Shown here one piece after another: positions 6,755 to 14,900 of a DNA stretch of 64,000 nt (positions are counted from its first letter, which is position 1; the number at the start of each line of letters is the position of its first letter). The position numbers and the translations under genes are program-made. The stretch spans positions 1-64,000 of the forward strand of contig FCNR01000066.1 of assembly GCA_900016875.1 (NCBI GenBank), read 5' to 3'. Under the pieces are notes generated by a model, which worked only from the letters and a program-made list of their open reading frames with translations, ran no database searches and had not been told where the DNA came from. Source of the DNA: Eubacteriaceae bacterium CHKCI004. Lineage in GTDB: Bacteria; Bacillota; Clostridia; Lachnospirales; Lachnospiraceae.

Positions 6755-7033
6755 ATGGCTGGAAATACCACAAACATCAGCATCCGCATGGACGCGGATT
6801 TGAAGGCACAGGCCGACGCCCTGTTTGCGGAACTCGGCATGAATTTATCCACGGCGTTCAACATCTTCGTGCGCCAGTCGCTTCGTGAGGGCGGCATTCC
6901 CTTTGAGGTGAAGCTGGAACAGCCCAACAAGGAAACGATTGCTGCCATGCTGGAAGCGGAAAGGATTGCAAAAGACCCGTCTGTAAAGGGATACAATGAC
7001 CTTGACGAGTTGTTTGCCGACCTGAAAAAATGA
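6755..7033 (+). CDS. RelB/DinJ-family antitoxin
   Basis: The 92-residue protein has the N-terminal ribbon-helix-helix DNA-binding fold (TTNISIRMDADLKAQADALF, then MNLSTAFNIFVRQSL) and a flexible C-terminal part that would cover the toxin (YNDLDELFADLKK). It starts behind a GGGG-rich ribosome site and overlaps the toxin gene by 4 bases (ATGA). It should neutralise the YafQ-like toxin and repress its own promoter through the repeated decamers. Such pairs stabilise excised circular elements. Confidence 0.9.
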   Translation: MAGNTTNISIRMDADLKAQADALFAELGMNLSTAFNIFVRQSLREGGIPFEVKLEQPNKETIAAMLEAERIAKDPSVKGYNDLDELFADLKK

Positions 7034-7320
7034 GGAAAACAAAGTACACCGTCAAGTACACGACCGCTTTCAAAAAGGACTACAAGCGGGCAATCAAGCG
7101 CGGCCTGAAAATCGAATTGCTGGAACAGGTCGTGGCGCTGCTGTCGATGGGCGAACCGCTGCCGGATAAAAACCGCGATCACGATTTGTCCGGCGATTGG
7201 GTGGGCCATCGGGAATGTCACATTCTCCCGGACTGGCTGCTCATTTACCGTATCGAGGATGATGTGCTGGTGCTGACGCTTGCCCGCACCGGGTCGCACA
7301 GCGACTTGTTCGGCAAATAA
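7030..7320 (+). CDS. YafQ/RelE-family mRNA interferase toxin
   Basis: The 96-residue protein matches YafQ-type RelE toxins: TTAFKKDYKRAIKRGLK at the N-terminus, DHDLSGDWVGHRECHILPDW in the core and the closing LLIYRIEDDVLVLTLARTGSHSDLF. The histidine and aspartate residues of the YafQ active site region (HDLSG, CHI..D, TGSHSDLF) are present. YafQ toxins cut ribosome-bound mRNA. It is translated by coupling with the antitoxin and faces the relaxase gene tail to tail. Confidence 0.9.
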   Translation: MRKTKYTVKYTTAFKKDYKRAIKRGLKIELLEQVVALLSMGEPLPDKNRDHDLSGDWVGHRECHILPDWLLIYRIEDDVLVLTLARTGSHSDLFGK

Positions 7321-7426
7321 ACCATCTGCCGCCGTATGGGGAAACCTGTACGGCGGTTTTTCTGTGTGCAAAAGGGTGTCGTGAAACGCGACGCACCTGA
7401 AAGGGGTCGGCAAAGCGCCGTACCCT

Positions 7427-8863
7427 TTACCGCTCCGGCCCCCGGTCGCGGGGCTTGTCCCGTTCCTGCCGGGCCAGTTGGTCGGCGGCCTTGCGGAGCC
7501 GTTCCACAGCTTTTAGCTCCTCCCGCATAGCTTTCATGTCGATGCTGTCCACCTGTTTCTGGGCGGTCAACAGGTCGATCTCACGCCGCCATTCCTTCGG
7601 GGTGATTTCCTCGCCGCTGGCTTTCAGTTCTTTCAGATACCGGGCCGCCGCGTCATAGAGGATCAGTTCCCGGCTGTGGCGCTGCTCGAACAGTTCCCGC
7701 TTCTCCGGCTTTACCCTGGCAAGCTGCTTGTGGACAGTCTTATACTCGTTGTACTGCGCCCACATCTCCCCGCGCTCGGTGAGGACAGCGATCCGGCGCT
7801 CAGCCTTGACGATCTCTCGCCGCAGGTCATAGTAATGGGTGTTCATACCGGCAATTTTTTCATGGAGCTGCTGCATGGATTGGATGCCGTTTGCCTGCAA
7901 AAAGCTGAACAGGGCGGCGCTCTCCTGTAAAGCCCGGATTTTGCCGGTGCGGGTGTCGGGCCGCTTGAGCTGCTGCTGGGCCTCCCACAAGTCAATCATG
8001 CTGGGCTGCTGGCCCTCCGGCTTCTCGGCCTCGGCCTTCGACCAGTTGTAGAGGCGGGTAATGCGGGCCTTGATTTCTTTCAGCAGCTTGTTGTCGGCGG
8101 CGATCTGCCGGTTGACTTCCCCCTTGTCGGTGCGGATGCCGCGCTTCTCCATCTGGCTGGCCGCTGGCCCCAGGTGGACAGAGGGGATTTTATCAATGCC
8201 CTGTCGCTTGTAGCTGCGGTGGTCTACCAGGGCAGGCTGACCGGCTGCCTCCAATGCCCGGTTGGTATAAGCCGCCCATGCTGCTCGCCAAATCTCCACA
8301 TTCCCTTTGTCGTTCCAGTCGGTGGTGTCCTCCCGGTGGTTCTTCCAGCCGCCTCTCTCGTCCGGGATGCGCTGGCCGTTTTCGTCCAGGTCGTATGCCT
8401 TGCGGCACTTCGCGCCCCATGCGCCGTTTTCTTTTAAGGGCCGGACGGTCAGCATGATATGGACATGGGGGTTGCCGGTTCCCTTGTCATGGATGGCAAA
8501 ATCAGCGCACATCCCCTTGTCCACAAAGTTGTCCTTCACATAGGCCCGGACAAGGGCAAGCTGCTGTTCCCTGGACAGTTCGCGGGGCAAAGCCGCCTCG
8601 ATCTCGCGGGCAAGCTGGCTGTCCCTGGCTTTCTCGATCTGCTCCACACTGTTCCAAAGGGTGGAGCGGTCTGCAAATTCCGGCGGGGCGTGGGCGGGCA
8701 GCATGATCTCCGCATGGACAACGCCGCCCTTGCGGGTGTAATCGTGGGTAAGGCCGTCCCATTCATTCGTCAGCTTTGTTCCGCTGCGGTAGGCGGCTGC
8801 GGCAACAGCGGAACGGCCCTCGCTGCGCTTGATGATACTAACGGGAATATGACAAAAATCTAT
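7427..8863 (-). CDS. mobL: MobA/MobL-family (MOBQ) relaxase
   Basis: A relaxase of about 478 residues. The N-terminal nickase domain begins DFCHIPVSIIKRSEGRSAVAAAAYRSG and has the metal-binding histidine triad in IHDKGTGNPHVHIMLT; a charged, coiled C-terminal half follows. It would nick the IME at the nic site just upstream and pilot the strand through a helper ICE's channel. No ATG, GTG or TTG lies at a normal distance from the strong AAAGGAGGT (8870-8879): an ATA at 8861-8863 is 8 bases after it, and a GTG at 8870-8872 overlaps it. The ATA is taken here as the likely start. The frame stays open upstream but through the oriT. Confidence 0.88.
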   Translation of the reverse strand: MDFCHIPVSIIKRSEGRSAVAAAAYRSGTKLTNEWDGLTHDYTRKGGVVHAEIMLPAHAPPEFADRSTLWNSVEQIEKARDSQLAREIEAALPRELSREQQLALVRAYVKDNFVDKGMCADFAIHDKGTGNPHVHIMLTVRPLKENGAWGAKCRKAYDLDENGQRIPDERGGWKNHREDTTDWNDKGNVEIWRAAWAAYTNRALEAAGQPALVDHRSYKRQGIDKIPSVHLGPAASQMEKRGIRTDKGEVNRQIAADNKLLKEIKARITRLYNWSKAEAEKPEGQQPSMIDLWEAQQQLKRPDTRTGKIRALQESAALFSFLQANGIQSMQQLHEKIAGMNTHYYDLRREIVKAERRIAVLTERGEMWAQYNEYKTVHKQLARVKPEKRELFEQRHSRELILYDAAARYLKELKASGEEITPKEWRREIDLLTAQKQVDSIDMKAMREELKAVERLRKAADQLARQERDKPRDRGPER

Positions 8864-8880
8864 GGGTGGCACCTCCTTTC

Positions 8881-9059
8881 GGTAAGGGGTATTCAGGCTC
8901 CGTGGAGCCGGACAGACGCGAAGCGGGTGTCTGGCTGCGCGGGGCGCACAAGGAGTTTGGGGAGTGTAGCGCCCCATCGCGCTCGGAGAGCGCAACAGCC
9001 CCCGGCAGGGCGCACGACACCGGCAACGGTGTATAAGTGCGCCCTTGTAAACAAGGGAC
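8881..9059 (+). other. oriT: oriT region of the IME with MOBQ-type nic site
   Basis: Between the relaxase and the DUF3847 gene lie several hairpins and, at 9034-9045, TAAGTGCGCCCT, the nic core known from IncQ/pIP501-type MOBQ origins. The expected cut is after position 9041 (TAAGTGCG/CCCT). Directly before it is the relaxase-binding hairpin ACACCG-gcaa-CGGTGT (9017-9032). Directly after it is CCCTTG-taaa-CAAGGG. Further palindromes (GGCTCC-gt-GGAGCC and GCGCTC-gga-GAGCGC) fill the rest. Confidence 0.82.
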
Positions 9060-9356
9060 TTACGGCTTGTCCCCGGATTTCGGCAGTTTTGCGGCCAGTT
9101 CTGCCGCCCCCGGAAGATGGGACAGGGCAATCAGAAACGCCTTGACCTCTATGCCGGGCAGGTCGGGGGTCAGAGGGAAAATGCCCTCCAAAATGGCCCC
9201 GCGCTCAATCAGGCGGCGGGTGCGGGCCTTGCGTTCCTCGTTACGCTGCTTGTTCTCCAAAATCTTCTGGCGGTTCTCAAGCTGCCGGATTTCCTTCAGG
9301 ACTTCTTCGCGCTCGTCTTTTTTCTGTTTCGCTTGGGCGGTGCTGTCTTTGTGCAT
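9060..9356 (-). CDS. DUF3847-family protein next to oriT
   Basis: The 98-residue protein has a long basic coiled-coil N-terminal half (KQKKDEREEVLKEIRQLENR) and a helical ending (RRLIERGAILEGIFPLT, then AFLIALSHLPGAAELAAKLP). It matches DUF3847, a family seen beside MobL relaxases in Tn4451-like elements. The position next to oriT and the coiled coil suggest a relaxosome accessory protein; this is inference. ATG follows AAAGGAG. It overlaps the end of the sigma-like gene upstream by 61 bases. Confidence 0.75.
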   Translation of the reverse strand: MHKDSTAQAKQKKDEREEVLKEIRQLENRQKILENKQRNEERKARTRRLIERGAILEGIFPLTPDLPGIEVKAFLIALSHLPGAAELAAKLPKSGDKP

Positions 9357-9835
9357 ATCGTTTTCTCCTTTGGCGGCTTCATCCAGCCGCGCTTGATATA
9401 ATATTTCTGTAACTTGATAATGGCGTTGCGAACCGTGACAATGGCCGCTGATGTCGTGAAGCCTTCGGCCTCGGCAATCTCCTTAAACTGCTTGCCCTCC
9501 CAAAACCGGGCATGAAGGCAGCTTGCCTGCCGGGGCGTCAGCGTGGCAAGGGCCTCCCGGAGCCGTTCCACCATCAGGGTGCGGGCGGCCTCCTGTTCCC
9601 GTTCCGTTTCCTTCTCCATCAGAATATCCTCCGGGGAAACGGCCTGCTCCGGGAAATGGTTTTCCATGCCGGGGGATGCGTCCAGAGAGTAACAGTGATA
9701 GTGCTGCTTGGCGTCATTGGCGTCCTCTGCGCGGCTTTCCTCTACAATGGCGTCTGCCACCTCGTCCGGCACTTCCACAAAGGTGTCTTTCTTACAAATC
9801 GGGTAGTAGTATTTTTTCAGGTTGATGGTTTTCAT
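9296..9835 (-). CDS. Sigma-70 region 4-like protein, copy A
   Basis: The 179-residue protein begins MKTINLKKYYYPICKKDTFVEV, as its two upstream neighbours do, has a central YSLDASPGMEN-SPEDILMEKE part like theirs, and ends in a sigma region 4-type helix-turn-helix (LATLTPRQASCLHARFWEGK, then FKEIAEAEGFTTSAAIVTVRNAI) plus a very basic tail. It overlaps copy B by 4 bases (ATGA). Whether it binds RNA polymerase or works only as a DNA-binding regulator is not known. Confidence 0.8.
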   Translation of the reverse strand: MKTINLKKYYYPICKKDTFVEVPDEVADAIVEESRAEDANDAKQHYHCYSLDASPGMENHFPEQAVSPEDILMEKETEREQEAARTLMVERLREALATLTPRQASCLHARFWEGKQFKEIAEAEGFTTSAAIVTVRNAIIKLQKYYIKRGWMKPPKEKTICTKTAPPKRNRKKTSAKKS

Positions 9836-10293
9836 AGGCCGCCTGTCCATTTCCGGTGTATGAAGTACCGGCGCAGCCGCCGGAGCGCCGCATGGATGGA
9901 CTTTCCTGCCTGGGATGGGGTAATACCTTCCATCGCGGCAATATCCTTCACTTTCATCCCCAGCATATACCGGGCATGGACACGGCGGGCCTGCGTTGGG
10001 GGCAAAGAGGAAAGGGCCTCATAGAGCCGCCGGAGCAGTTCGGCATATTCGGCCTGCGCCTCCTTTTCCATCAGGTAATCCTCCGGCGATGGCTGCGCCC
10101 AGCCGATGGCGGCGTTCTCAATCCCATCATCGCAGTCAAGGGAGTAAAACGCCTTATAGCGGTACATCTTGCGCTCCCTGGCGGCCTCGGCCCGCTTGTC
10201 CAGCAGGAACGCCTCGACAATTTCATCGGACACTTCTACAAAGGTGTCCTCGGTGCAGAACGGGTAATATTGCTTGAGGTTGATCGTCTGCAT
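9832..10293 (-). CDS. Sigma-70 region 4-like protein, copy B
   Basis: A 153-residue paralog of the genes on both sides: MQTINLKQYYPFCTEDTFVEVSDE at the start, FYSLDCDDGIEN-SPEDYLMEKE in the middle, and an HTH (LSSLPPTQARRVHARYMLG, then VKDIAAMEGITPSQAGKSIHAAL). The start chosen follows GGGCGGG; longer in-frame extensions run through copy C in another frame. It is translationally coupled to copy A. Confidence 0.78.
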   Translation of the reverse strand: MQTINLKQYYPFCTEDTFVEVSDEIVEAFLLDKRAEAARERKMYRYKAFYSLDCDDGIENAAIGWAQPSPEDYLMEKEAQAEYAELLRRLYEALSSLPPTQARRVHARYMLGMKVKDIAAMEGITPSQAGKSIHAALRRLRRYFIHRKWTGGL

Positions 10294-10303
10294 AGGCCCG
10301 CCC

Positions 10304-10756
10304 TCACTCTGACGGGAAAAGGCCGTCATAGCAGCGGCGCATATTCCGCAGACCCCGCCGGATGGCAATACTGACCTTGCTGCTGTGTACGCCCTCCATC
10401 CGGGCAATTTTCGGCTGGTTGATACCGGCAATGTAGTAGGCCCGGACACGACGGGCCTGGGTGGGGGTGGCATGGGCCAGGGCTTCCGGCAAGGCGGCAA
10501 CCAGCCGCAGGCGGGCGGCCCGTTCCTCACGCTCCAAAAGGATTTCCTCCGGCGATCTGCCGTGTTCCAGCGCGTAGTTCTCCGCCCAGCTATATGCGTC
10601 CAGGGAGTACCAGGCGCGGTGGTAGACCTTCCGGCGCTCATAGTTGTTCATCTCGCGCTGGGCCTGCCGCATGGCCTCCCAGACCTCGTCGCTGACCTCT
10701 ACAAACTCGTCGTGCCGGTAGTGGGGATAAATCCACCGCAGATTGATTGTTTTCAT
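10304..10756 (-). CDS. Sigma-70 region 4-like protein, copy C
   Basis: A 150-residue paralog: MKTINLRWIYPHYRHDEFVEVSDE, WYSLDAYSWAEN-SPEEILLERE, and an HTH (AHATPTQARRVRAYYIAG, then QPKIARMEGVHSSKVSIAIRRGL). The start follows GGAGG. It lies 10 bases before copy B. The three copies share the same plan but differ in recognition-helix residues, so they may read different promoters. Confidence 0.78.
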   Translation of the reverse strand: MKTINLRWIYPHYRHDEFVEVSDEVWEAMRQAQREMNNYERRKVYHRAWYSLDAYSWAENYALEHGRSPEEILLEREERAARLRLVAALPEALAHATPTQARRVRAYYIAGINQPKIARMEGVHSSKVSIAIRRGLRNMRRCYDGLFPSE

Positions 10757-10859
10757 AGGCTTACCTCCTGAAAATGGGAGAGGCGGGCAGCTTGTCCGCT
10801 GTCCGCCTCCCGCTGGGATAAGGGAAACAATCCCTTTCACTTGGTAGCCCGAAAAGGGG

Positions 10860-11273
10860 TCATTCGTATGGGTGGTTTCTCAAAATTTTTTGAAAAATTT
10901 TTCTGACCGCTTCAATGGAGCCTTGCACCGAACTCTTGGAGCAGCCGCACAGGGCAGCGATTTCCGAAAAACTCAGCCCGTCCAGGGCATAGAGCAGGAA
11001 CCGGCGGCGCTGGGCCTCGGTGCAGGTGTCCAGGACGGCCATCAGCTCCCCCAGCGTTTCCATGCGGCAAAGGTAGTCCTCCGGCGTTTCGCCGTAGATA
11101 CCCACGCCCTCGGTGGCAACTATGTACTCGTCAAACTCCCGGCCATCCCAGTGCCGCCGCTGCTCATGGAACAGGTTCTCGGTCTTGTGGTCGGCCCGGT
11201 CAAGAAATTCATAGACTTCCAGCGTGACCTCCACGGCCACAGCTTGTCCGTCGTAATTGATGGTGACTTCCAT
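10860..11273 (-). CDS. Sigma-70 region 4-like protein, divergent copy D
   Basis: A 137-residue protein: a beta-rich start (MEVTINYDGQAVAVEVTLEVYEFLD), then GETPEDYLCRMETLGE, and a clear HTH (LDTCTEAQRRRFLLYALDG, then FSEIAALCGCSKSSVQGSIEAVRKI). It is more distant than copies A-C but keeps the PEDY/L-E block and the HTH. It is the first gene of the run, behind AAAGGCAG, and lies about 100 bases from copy C. Confidence 0.8.
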   Translation of the reverse strand: MEVTINYDGQAVAVEVTLEVYEFLDRADHKTENLFHEQRRHWDGREFDEYIVATEGVGIYGETPEDYLCRMETLGELMAVLDTCTEAQRRRFLLYALDGLSFSEIAALCGCSKSSVQGSIEAVRKIFQKILRNHPYE

Positions 11274-11722
11274 CTGCCTTTCCTCCGTTCAGATTTTTTG
11301 CGGGAAAATCTGAACGGGGCGGCGGGGAACGGCACCGGGGGCAGGGCTCGGGCCATGTTGACCCGATGTTCCGTCCCCACAGGTATGAAAAAGCGCCCGG
11401 ACAGCAGAAAGCTATTCGAGCGCAAAAAATACGGTATTCAGTTACATTGTGACAATTTTCGCACTGGCTGCCAGACGGGGCCTGTTCAGTGGCTGGGCTT
11501 TTTTTGACGGTAGTGCAAACATCGTCTGAATTTGTCGGCGGTCAGTGTGCTTCATGGCGGCTCCCTCCGTAAGCCGCCGTGTCAGTGTGTAGGCGTCACT
11601 CCTTTGTCGAGGGCATAAAGAACGGCGGTCTTGATGTACTCAAAACCGCCGTTCCATTTTAGGCGTGATGATTGTCTGCTGAACGACGGCTTTTTTTCTT
11701 TGCCGTCGTCCGGCAGAATATT
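11274..11722. other. Spacer between sigma-like genes and the ABC cargo, with two hairpins
   Basis: No convincing gene. Two stem-loops face the end of the lipoprotein gene: GAACGGCGGT/ACCGCCGTTC (11620-11629, 11645-11654; followed on the minus strand by TTT) and ACGACGGC/GCCGTCGT (11683-11690, 11702-11709). They could end transcription of the ABC operon. The base composition changes sharply here, from G+C-rich to AT-rich. Confidence 0.5.
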
Positions 11723-12289
11723 TCACTCAATATTAAGTTCTGCACTACCTGTAAATTCTTCTCCCCATATTCCGAAATAGCTACTTCCGTTACCGACCTC
11801 AAATTTGCCGGTAAAGGTATCATTCGCCTGGAGAATTACAGTCGGGTCATTATTTCCTGATTGTAAGAAAATAATAGCTTCGCCTTCTTCAATCGTTAAA
11901 GTACATTCCACCTCAACGGTAGATCCTTTTTCACGCTCTACAGTAGTTCCTCCAAATAAAATTTCTGTTCCTGAAAAGCGAGTATAATCTGCCTGATATG
12001 TGCCAGTATAGCTATCTTCTCCTGCTGTACGTTTACCCTGCAAAAAGATTTCATTTGTAAGTGCAGTCTTTCCGCCTGCCTCATTGACTGAATTTATAGC
12101 ATTTAATATTGTGTCCTTTACCTCGTCATCAGCAAGGTTCGCGGCAGAATCTAAAAGAGCATTTTTCCCATTTATCAGGTTTTCAAGAACAGCGTCTTTT
12201 CCATCAGCTAAAGCTTCAAAGACCTTTGAACAACCACATAAATTTAATACGCACGTCAGCGCTAATATGAAATAGATCTTTTTCTTCAT
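11723..12289 (-). CDS. Small secreted lipoprotein linked to the ABC transporter
   Basis: A 188-residue protein with a type II signal peptide (MKKKIYFILALTCVLN, lipobox LCGC with the cysteine near residue 20). A helical segment (KVFEALADGKDAVLENLING...) and a beta-rich C-terminal domain (TGTYQADYTRFSGTEILFGG...) follow. I do not recognise the family. It is the last gene of the ABC operon, 4 bases after the second permease. By position it could be an immunity-type lipoprotein binding a peptide at the membrane surface, as LanI proteins do; this is inference only. Confidence 0.75.
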   Translation of the reverse strand: MKKKIYFILALTCVLNLCGCSKVFEALADGKDAVLENLINGKNALLDSAANLADDEVKDTILNAINSVNEAGGKTALTNEIFLQGKRTAGEDSYTGTYQADYTRFSGTEILFGGTTVEREKGSTVEVECTLTIEEGEAIIFLQSGNNDPTVILQANDTFTGKFEVGNGSSYFGIWGEEFTGSAELNIE

Positions 12290-12293
12290 TTGC

Positions 12294-13070
12294 TCACCAG
12301 CCTCGTTTTCTGGCCGTCTTTCTTTTTTTCTTCGTGGCTACAAGTATCTGCGGCTTTCGCCCTTTTTTTGCCAGCAATAATATGGAACATCCGATAATGG
12401 CCAATAATATAAAGATTGCAGGCAAAGGATGATAACTCATTCCATTTTCAACACCACACTCAGGGTCCATCAAAATCATACTTGCCTTAATTGGATACCA
12501 ATTAAGCAACGTACCTTCAAAAGTACCAAAATAGCCGTAAACAAATGCAATCGCAACGCCCCCGAGAAAATTATTGGGAGAGCAGCTCATAATCAATATT
12601 ATAGGTAAAACAGCAATATAAACGAGAACATTTGCTCCTGTTATCTGTAAAAGTGAGCTGCACACCGAACCCACGCTAATTCCTGGAAATCCGGCTGCCG
12701 CACTAACCGTCAAACCAATCAGATTGCTAAAAAAGCTAAAAAAAATCGTAAGAAGCAAAAGGATCATCAATTTTCCTGCAAGCAGTCTGCGATAAGATAA
12801 AGGAATCGTCAAAATGTTTTTTATCGTATCGTTGGTATATTCTCTCGTGATAATATAACCGGCAATCAAGGTTATGATAATCGGAAAAAACAACGTGCAG
12901 TTGTTAATCAAAACCTGACGCATAAAATATTCAAATGTCCATGTTTTTCCATCATCAGCCGTTGAATAAAAGAGAGACAGAAGTGCTGAGAGGGAAGTCA
13001 TAATTATACCGGCTTTCACAACCGAGTATCGTTTCAGTTTAATAAACTCCATCTTTACTATTTTTCCCAT
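12294..13070 (-). CDS. ABC-2 type permease (lantibiotic-immunity-like), second subunit
   Basis: A 258-residue membrane protein with six hydrophobic segments, starting MGKIVKMEFIKLKRYSVVKAG; the FIKLKR pattern and NDTIKNILTIPLSYRRLLAGK loop are typical of LanE/G-type and BcrB-like permeases. The first in-frame ATG (13086-13088) overlaps the upstream gene; the start used sits 8 bases after GAGGTG. It probably pairs with the 272-residue permease and the ATPase to remove a membrane-active peptide. Confidence 0.85.
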   Translation of the reverse strand: MGKIVKMEFIKLKRYSVVKAGIIMTSLSALLSLFYSTADDGKTWTFEYFMRQVLINNCTLFFPIIITLIAGYIITREYTNDTIKNILTIPLSYRRLLAGKLMILLLLTIFFSFFSNLIGLTVSAAAGFPGISVGSVCSSLLQITGANVLVYIAVLPIILIMSCSPNNFLGGVAIAFVYGYFGTFEGTLLNWYPIKASMILMDPECGVENGMSYHPLPAIFILLAIIGCSILLLAKKGRKPQILVATKKKRKTARKRGW

Positions 13071-13075
13071 CCTGT

Positions 13076-13894
13076 TCACCTCGTCCATTTTTTATAAAAT
13101 CGAATAATCAGCCACAAAGAAAGAGCAACCGTAATCAGCATGAGGAGTAGCGTATGGAGTGTACTGGGAATAATCGCATATGCCTCCGGCAGAAGATTAT
13201 CTTTCTGTAAATGCTCCATCATGGAGCCGCTGGTCCAGTTCATCACACAGATTACTGGAAAAGAGTTCAAAAACATAATTTTAGTTTCGCTGATTGTTGT
13301 TCCAACAGTGCCCAGTATTCCCCAATTTAAAATCGAGTAAAAGAATGACAGCAGGATGGACAACAGGAATGTACGGTTAAAATAAATAATCAGCAGAACA
13401 ATCGGAAGAGATGCTGCAACGATGAGAATACCAAATACAATACTCATAATCAGCTTGTAACCCATCCCGTAAACCATTCCCATTTGAAAGACTTTTGCAA
13501 AAACAGCAACTGCAAGTGTGCTGATTATGCAAAAAGAAATACCAAAGATGAATAGCAGTGAAATCTTAGCCAAAATGAGTTGCGTATTCGTAACGGGGAT
13601 CGTTCGTATATTTTTGAAAGTATCACAGTCACGTTCCATAAAAAACAGAACAGCAGCAATAATGCCGATTAAACATGGCAGCAAAAATACCAGGCCATAT
13701 CCCAACATCATGGTGTAGGCGTAATCAAATCGGGTTTGCAGATAATGTTCTGTCGTATCTGCCGTCGAACCGGCTTTTGTCATATATACCAAAATAACAG
13801 GGAAAAACAATGCCAATGACAGAAACGCATAAATTAACTTTTTGCGCTTTAATTTCCAAAATTCACACTTAATCAATTTAAGCAATTCCTTCAC
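13076..13894 (-). CDS. ABC-2 type permease (lantibiotic-immunity-like), first subunit
   Basis: This 272-residue protein has six membrane segments and a large loop after the first (MTKAGSTADTTEHYLQTRF). The FWKLKRKKLIYAF start and CDTFKNIRTIPVTNTQLILAK loop mirror those of its partner. The gene overlaps the ATPase gene by 17 bases and lies just before the second permease, as in LanFEG or CprABC-type peptide-resistance operons. Confidence 0.85.
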   Translation of the reverse strand: MKELLKLIKCEFWKLKRKKLIYAFLSLALFFPVILVYMTKAGSTADTTEHYLQTRFDYAYTMMLGYGLVFLLPCLIGIIAAVLFFMERDCDTFKNIRTIPVTNTQLILAKISLLFIFGISFCIISTLAVAVFAKVFQMGMVYGMGYKLIMSIVFGILIVAASLPIVLLIIYFNRTFLLSILLSFFYSILNWGILGTVGTTISETKIMFLNSFPVICVMNWTSGSMMEHLQKDNLLPEAYAIIPSTLHTLLLMLITVALSLWLIIRFYKKWTR

Positions 13895-14801
13895 CTCCGG
13901 TAACCTTTTTGAAATAATCCTCTAATGTTTCTTCACAAAGGTGAGCTTCGCTGACTGCAACTTTGTTGGAATCAAAAGCATGAATTATAAAAGCCGCGTC
14001 CAGATTGAGATCGTACAGCATAAGGTTATGGTCGTCTTTTATGCTGAAATTTTGTGTATGGAACTCTGTTTCCAGAATGCGCCCCGCCTGCGCAGCGTCT
14101 GATATTCTAAAATGAATATATCTTCCATTTCTTTGTTCTAATTCTTCCAAACTTTCTTCTTCCAGCAAAACACCATGATCGATAATTCCAATATCATCAG
14201 CCAGCAGTGCAATTTCGGACAAGATATGACTTGAAATCAAAATGGTTTTTCCGCGTTCCGTACAAAGGCTGCGGATAAATTTTCTGACCTCAGCAATACC
14301 GATGGGGTCAAGTCCGTTAATTGGTTCGTCCAGAATTAAAAGTTCCGGGTCATGCATGATTGCAAGGGCAATCGCAAGACGCTGTTTCATTCCTAAAGAA
14401 TATTGGGAAAACAGCTTCTTATCCCGATAAGGCAGCCCTACCAATTCAAGAGAACGGCGAATGGAATCCCTTCCCGGCACGCCTCTAAGCTCTGCAAAAA
14501 TCCGAAGATTTTCAGTGCCAGTTAAATTGGGATAAAAACCCGGCGATTCAATCAAGCTACCAATACGGGGAAGTATTGTTCTTTCATCCGTCTGGATATT
14601 CCTGCCAAAAATATGCACAGTTCCGGAAGTTGGTTCTGTCAGCCCCAACAGCATTTTCATGGTTGTAGTTTTACCGGCTCCATTTCTCCCCAATAAACCA
14701 TAGATACGTCCCCTTTTTACATGAATATTCAAGTCCGCAACACTTTTTTGTGTTTCATACTGTTTAGTAAGATTTCGTGTTTCAATAACATAATTATTCA
14801 T
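13878..14801 (-). CDS. ABC transporter ATPase (BcrA/LanF/CprA-like)
   Basis: The 307-residue ATPase has Walker A GRNGAGKTTT, Q-loop, signature motif YSLGMKQRLAIALA, Walker B LLILDEPINGLDPIG and the switch histidine in ILISSHILSE. The C-terminal extension (HFRISDAAQAGRILETEF) is usual for BcrA-type ATPases. The start follows AGGAGG. It heads a four-gene operon preceded by a promoter with three TTAGGTT repeats. Confidence 0.9.
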   Translation of the reverse strand: MNNYVIETRNLTKQYETQKSVADLNIHVKRGRIYGLLGRNGAGKTTTMKMLLGLTEPTSGTVHIFGRNIQTDERTILPRIGSLIESPGFYPNLTGTENLRIFAELRGVPGRDSIRRSLELVGLPYRDKKLFSQYSLGMKQRLAIALAIMHDPELLILDEPINGLDPIGIAEVRKFIRSLCTERGKTILISSHILSEIALLADDIGIIDHGVLLEEESLEELEQRNGRYIHFRISDAAQAGRILETEFHTQNFSIKDDHNLMLYDLNLDAAFIIHAFDSNKVAVSEAHLCEETLEDYFKKVTGGEGIA

Positions 14802-14827
14802 TATACATAGCCTCCTTTTTGCCACTG

Positions 14828-14874
14828 ATTATACTTTACCATGCCAACCTAACTTAAACCTAACCTAAACCTAA
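14828..14874 (-). promoter_or_regulatory. Promoter of the ABC operon with three-repeat response-regulator operator
   Basis: On the minus strand TATAAT lies at 14828-14833. Upstream are three perfect TTAGGTT heptamers (plus-strand AACCTAA at 14846-14852, 14857-14863, 14868-14874) spaced exactly 11 bp. The -35 position (TAAGTT) is poor and lies within the repeats. This is the arrangement expected for activation by an OmpR-type regulator, most simply the one encoded next door. Confidence 0.75.
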
Positions 14875-14900
14875 CCGGCAGCTAAAATTTATCCTCTTAC

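Noticed and set aside
9060-9145. Extension of the relaxase frame upstream through the oriT to 9130
   Set aside because: Upstream codons overlap the nic hairpins and the adjacent gene, show no relaxase similarity, and the strong ribosome site lies at 8870-8879.
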